The translations under genes were made by a program, and so were the position numbers. Positions 61,737 through 64,000 of a DNA stretch of 64,000 nt are shown one piece after another; the stretch's first letter is position 1; every line of letters starts with the position of its first letter. Source of the DNA: Selaginella tamariscina. Lineage: Eukaryota; Streptophyta; Lycopodiopsida; Selaginellales; Selaginellaceae. The notes beneath the pieces are model-generated. The model ran no database searches. It saw only the letters and a program-made list of their open reading frames with translations, and was not told where the DNA came from. The stretch is from contig PUQB01000152.1 of the NCBI GenBank assembly GCA_003024785.1, positions 186,001 through 250,000 on the forward strand. Direction: 5' to 3'.

Positions 61737-63009
61737 ATGGTGGAGGCAGAGTCGTACAAGATGAAGAAAGGTCTGAAGAGGTTATCGGCGAGGGCGAATG
61801 CGGGACAAGTCCCAACCTTATCCAGAAAGGTATCATTCTCCTTCTCTCGATACGGTAAGAATGTGATCGAGCAGCTGAGGAGGTGCCAAGTACACATCGA
61901 GAACGGCCTGTCCGATGAAGAGTTTGAGAGGATCGAAGCCCTGTTCAACTTCACATTCCCACCAGATCTGCGAGGAGTTCTTGCGGCTGGGCTCCCTCTT
62001 GGGGACGGGTTTCCAAACTGGAGAACAGGGGGTTTTCAGCAGCTCAGCTTGTGGATCTCCAAGCCTTTGTATGCTCTCTTGGCAGAGGTCGAGAGTTCTC
62101 TCTTCTGGTACAGGCAATGGGGACCAAAGCCCGGGATTCCCGCGCGGCTCTACGAGTTGCCCGTGAACACATGAGCAAGTTGCCTGTTCTACTCCCCGTA
62201 TTCGGCAACTGCTACGTTGCGGGTTCTCCAGCGAGAGCTGGGAATCCAGTTTTGTTCGTCAAGGGGAGTGAAGCCTTCTGCTGTGGGTTAGATATATCAG
62301 AATTCTTCAACAGCAGCTCATTTGAATCCAGGGGTCTGGTGAGAAGTTCGGCTTTTGTTCCTGAACCAGTTGTAGTCACCGGGAAGTGTACCAGCCTTGA
62401 CTTCGACTCCGACTATGAAGTTCAGGCTAGTCCAGGTAAGGACGCACTGAGGAGAATATCCAATGACTCTGCAAGAGCGTCTTGAGCCCCAGGAGCTCCT
62501 CAGGGAGCAGTTTCGATGGGAGCGAGGTACAGCCCAGTAAGGTTATCGAGGTTAGGTCGCCAGTTAGGGGCAGGAGGATTGAGTTCTGGAGCGACCTGTC
62601 CGAGAGAAGACAGGTGGTGAGTTGTCCGAGAGAAGATAATGAGTTCATAGAGCTTCACCCGGACACAACGGTAGATGGAGATGGTGCATCACAGTGTGAC
62701 GTTGTAAAGGAGACTGTCGAGGATGTGACTAGCAGGCTGAGGAGAGGAGGATGGAAAGAGGAAGATATTGCAGAGATAGTAAGTGTTACATCCAGTTGCT
62801 CAGACTACAAAAGGGGTTTGCCGGACAGACAGACGGTGCTTGAAGGGCTGGCGTTTCACTTGGACTGTCTCTCATGCTCGTTACGACAGGCTGGATGGAG
62901 TGTACACGATGTAGCTGACACTCTGTCGTTGGATACAAGGAAGGTGAGGACGAGGAAGGTCTCATATGAGTTTGCCGATACCTTAGCAGCATTTGTTGCA
63001 CAGGCATAA
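61737..63009 (+). CDS. Conserved plant SMI1/KNR4-like (PTHR32011-type) protein, two apparent frameshifts
   Basis: Homologous over its whole length to a plant-specific family (Arabidopsis AT3G50340/AT5G67020 type; identifiers from memory) of unknown biochemical function with a SUKH-like fold proposed. N-terminal KGLKRLSARANA; then GLSDEEFERIEALFNFTFPP and DLRGVLAAGLPLGDGFPNWR (61900-62020); WYRQWGPKP; then in another frame ALRVAREHMSKLPVLLPVFG, NCYVAGSPARAGNPVLF, EAFCCGLDISEFF (62140-62310); and in a third frame RRIEFWSDLSERRQ, LRRGGWKEEDIAEIV, LRQAGWSVHDVADTL and a stop at 63009. Length, about 424 codons, suits the family. One base is missing near 62132 (the CCCGGG site) and one between 62446 and 62485. 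The rest is so well kept that sequencing or assembly error is likelier than decay. No intron is seen. The ATG at 61737 is chosen; nine bases upstream is only GTG. Confidence 0.8.
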
Positions 63010-64000
63010 AGAATGGAATTCTGTAAAGAGCTGTAAAGGTTGACAAGTTAGGATTGAATGATAAGCAAGTTGTTTAGCTGTATATATGTGCATATAAATG
63101 ATGGAAAACATGAATGCTGTTTTAAATATGAATTGTTTGACAGGTAAGCTGTAAAGCTGAGTGTATATGTATTGTAAATTAAGCTAGAAATAGAAGATAA
63201 GTTAACTGTAAGTGCCAGCTACAATCCAGACCACCGCTGGCTGACGGAATGGAATGTACGGTAAGCAGGATGTGCCAGACAACCGCTGGGGGAATGTACG
63301 GTGCCAGACACAGAATCTGGGTATAAATGCCAGACGCAAGATGCCACAGTATTGAAATTCCGTTATGCCATTCCTTCTGCTATTTTGGACGTATGACATG
63401 TATTACATGCCACTCTGCTGCTGATTGTGCATTATTAAATAGAAAATACATCTCAATTGCATGACGTGTGAATCATATTCATTGCGTGTACATGAGAGAG
63501 CGAGCACGCGTCATAAAGCATGCACAAATCGAGTTGGTTACAAGCCATGTGTAAGTGCTTATTAACCTAGCACGAGCTACTAGTTTAGTATATTAAAAAA
63601 CTTGGGGTTAGATATGTTTTCATTATAGTATTGCTATGTATATATCATGAGCATGATATAATATTTCTTTTATATACTGTGTGCATTATGTGTGAAAACT
63701 TTGTGCGTGTGTGAGAGAGATTAAGAAATGAACGGAGATTGTCCATTATTTTTTATAGATTTGTCTGTGTACACACACGTGTATAAGAATGTTTATACTT
63801 TAATTCATATGGATTAGTAAAAAAAAAATAATTAATTATTTAAACTAATTTATTTTTATTTTGTTTATATTATATTTAAAAACAAGCTTAGTTCCAATAC
63901 TTTTGATAAGAAATTTAAAATGTATTATTGTTACGACGTAGGGACAAAAATAAAAATTAAACATGAATTGTGGATTAAGATGGTTTTTATGCTTGTTAAT
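63010..64000. other. 3' flank of the SUKH-like gene and AT-rich end
   Basis: At 63228-63310 two copies of a short segment (accgctgg, ggaatgtacggt, gtgccagac) lie in tandem. After 63.55 kb the sequence is AT-rich. A polyadenylation-like aataaa is not obvious near the stop. No further gene is visible. Confidence 0.5.

Overview
The window is a plant nuclear region: AT-rich, full of repeats, with spliced genes. All recognisable proteins are plant-type: A-type cytochrome P450s, a PCBER/isoflavone-reductase-like protein, a GH1 beta-glucosidase piece, a PRL1-like WD40 piece, a plant-specific SUKH-like protein, Ty3/gypsy pol, and a DUF7869-type protein. Every intron that can be placed confidently is short (about 50-95 bp, mostly 51-59) with GT-AG ends. 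That fits Selaginella-type lycophytes, but assignment to Selaginella is inference only.

Layout. 0-14.8 kb is a transposon and satellite zone: decayed retroelement pieces, a degenerate integrase on the minus strand (2.4-3.4 kb), two arrays of a GGATTAATCC-centred palindrome (6.1-6.9 and 9.3-10.2 kb) around a 28-bp minisatellite (8.3-8.9 kb), and a broken DUF7869-type gene (10.4-13.4 kb). 14.8-55 kb is a tandem array of a two-gene unit: a P450 of family 'A' (start MEYLWIS, heme loop RRICPG) followed by a P450 of family 'B' (start MESIQLL, heme loop RRMCPA). Unit 1: A1 at 17.1-18.7, an inserted isoflavone-reductase-like gene on the minus strand, then B1 at 20.1-23.8. Unit 2: truncated A2 at 33.4, B2 at 35.1-36.7. 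Unit 3: truncated A3 at 47.0, B3 at 48.7-50.3. Unit 4: A4 at 52.3-53.9 with no B gene. Units 2 and 3 are about 13.6 kb apart and very similar. A rearranged gypsy insert lies between units 1 and 2 (25.4-29.4) and again, inverted, between units 2 and 3 (38.7-43.1). 55-64 kb is AT-rich sequence with a truncated PRL1-like copy (57.5-58.6) and a conserved plant gene of the PTHR32011 type (61.7-63.0).

State of the genes. No P450 copy is intact as read. Each carries its own small deletions; B1 is also split by a 1.27-kb insert holding the last three exons of a GH1 beta-glucosidase and by a 925-bp hAT-like element with 8-bp target duplications. The conserved 61.7-kb gene, which should be functional, also carries two single-base deletions. 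Part of the small-indel load may therefore be assembly error; the large rearrangements are not explained that way.

How the parts may fit. Two P450 families, a PCBER/isoflavone-reductase relative and a GH1 piece sit within 37 kb and are the enzyme classes of a phenylpropanoid or glycoside pathway. This could be a decaying metabolic cluster or simply a tandem array that collected fragments. The most unusual structures are the palindrome arrays and several near-perfect fold-back inverted repeats built from P450 exon sequence, which look like replication template-switch products and could give hairpin RNA if transcribed.
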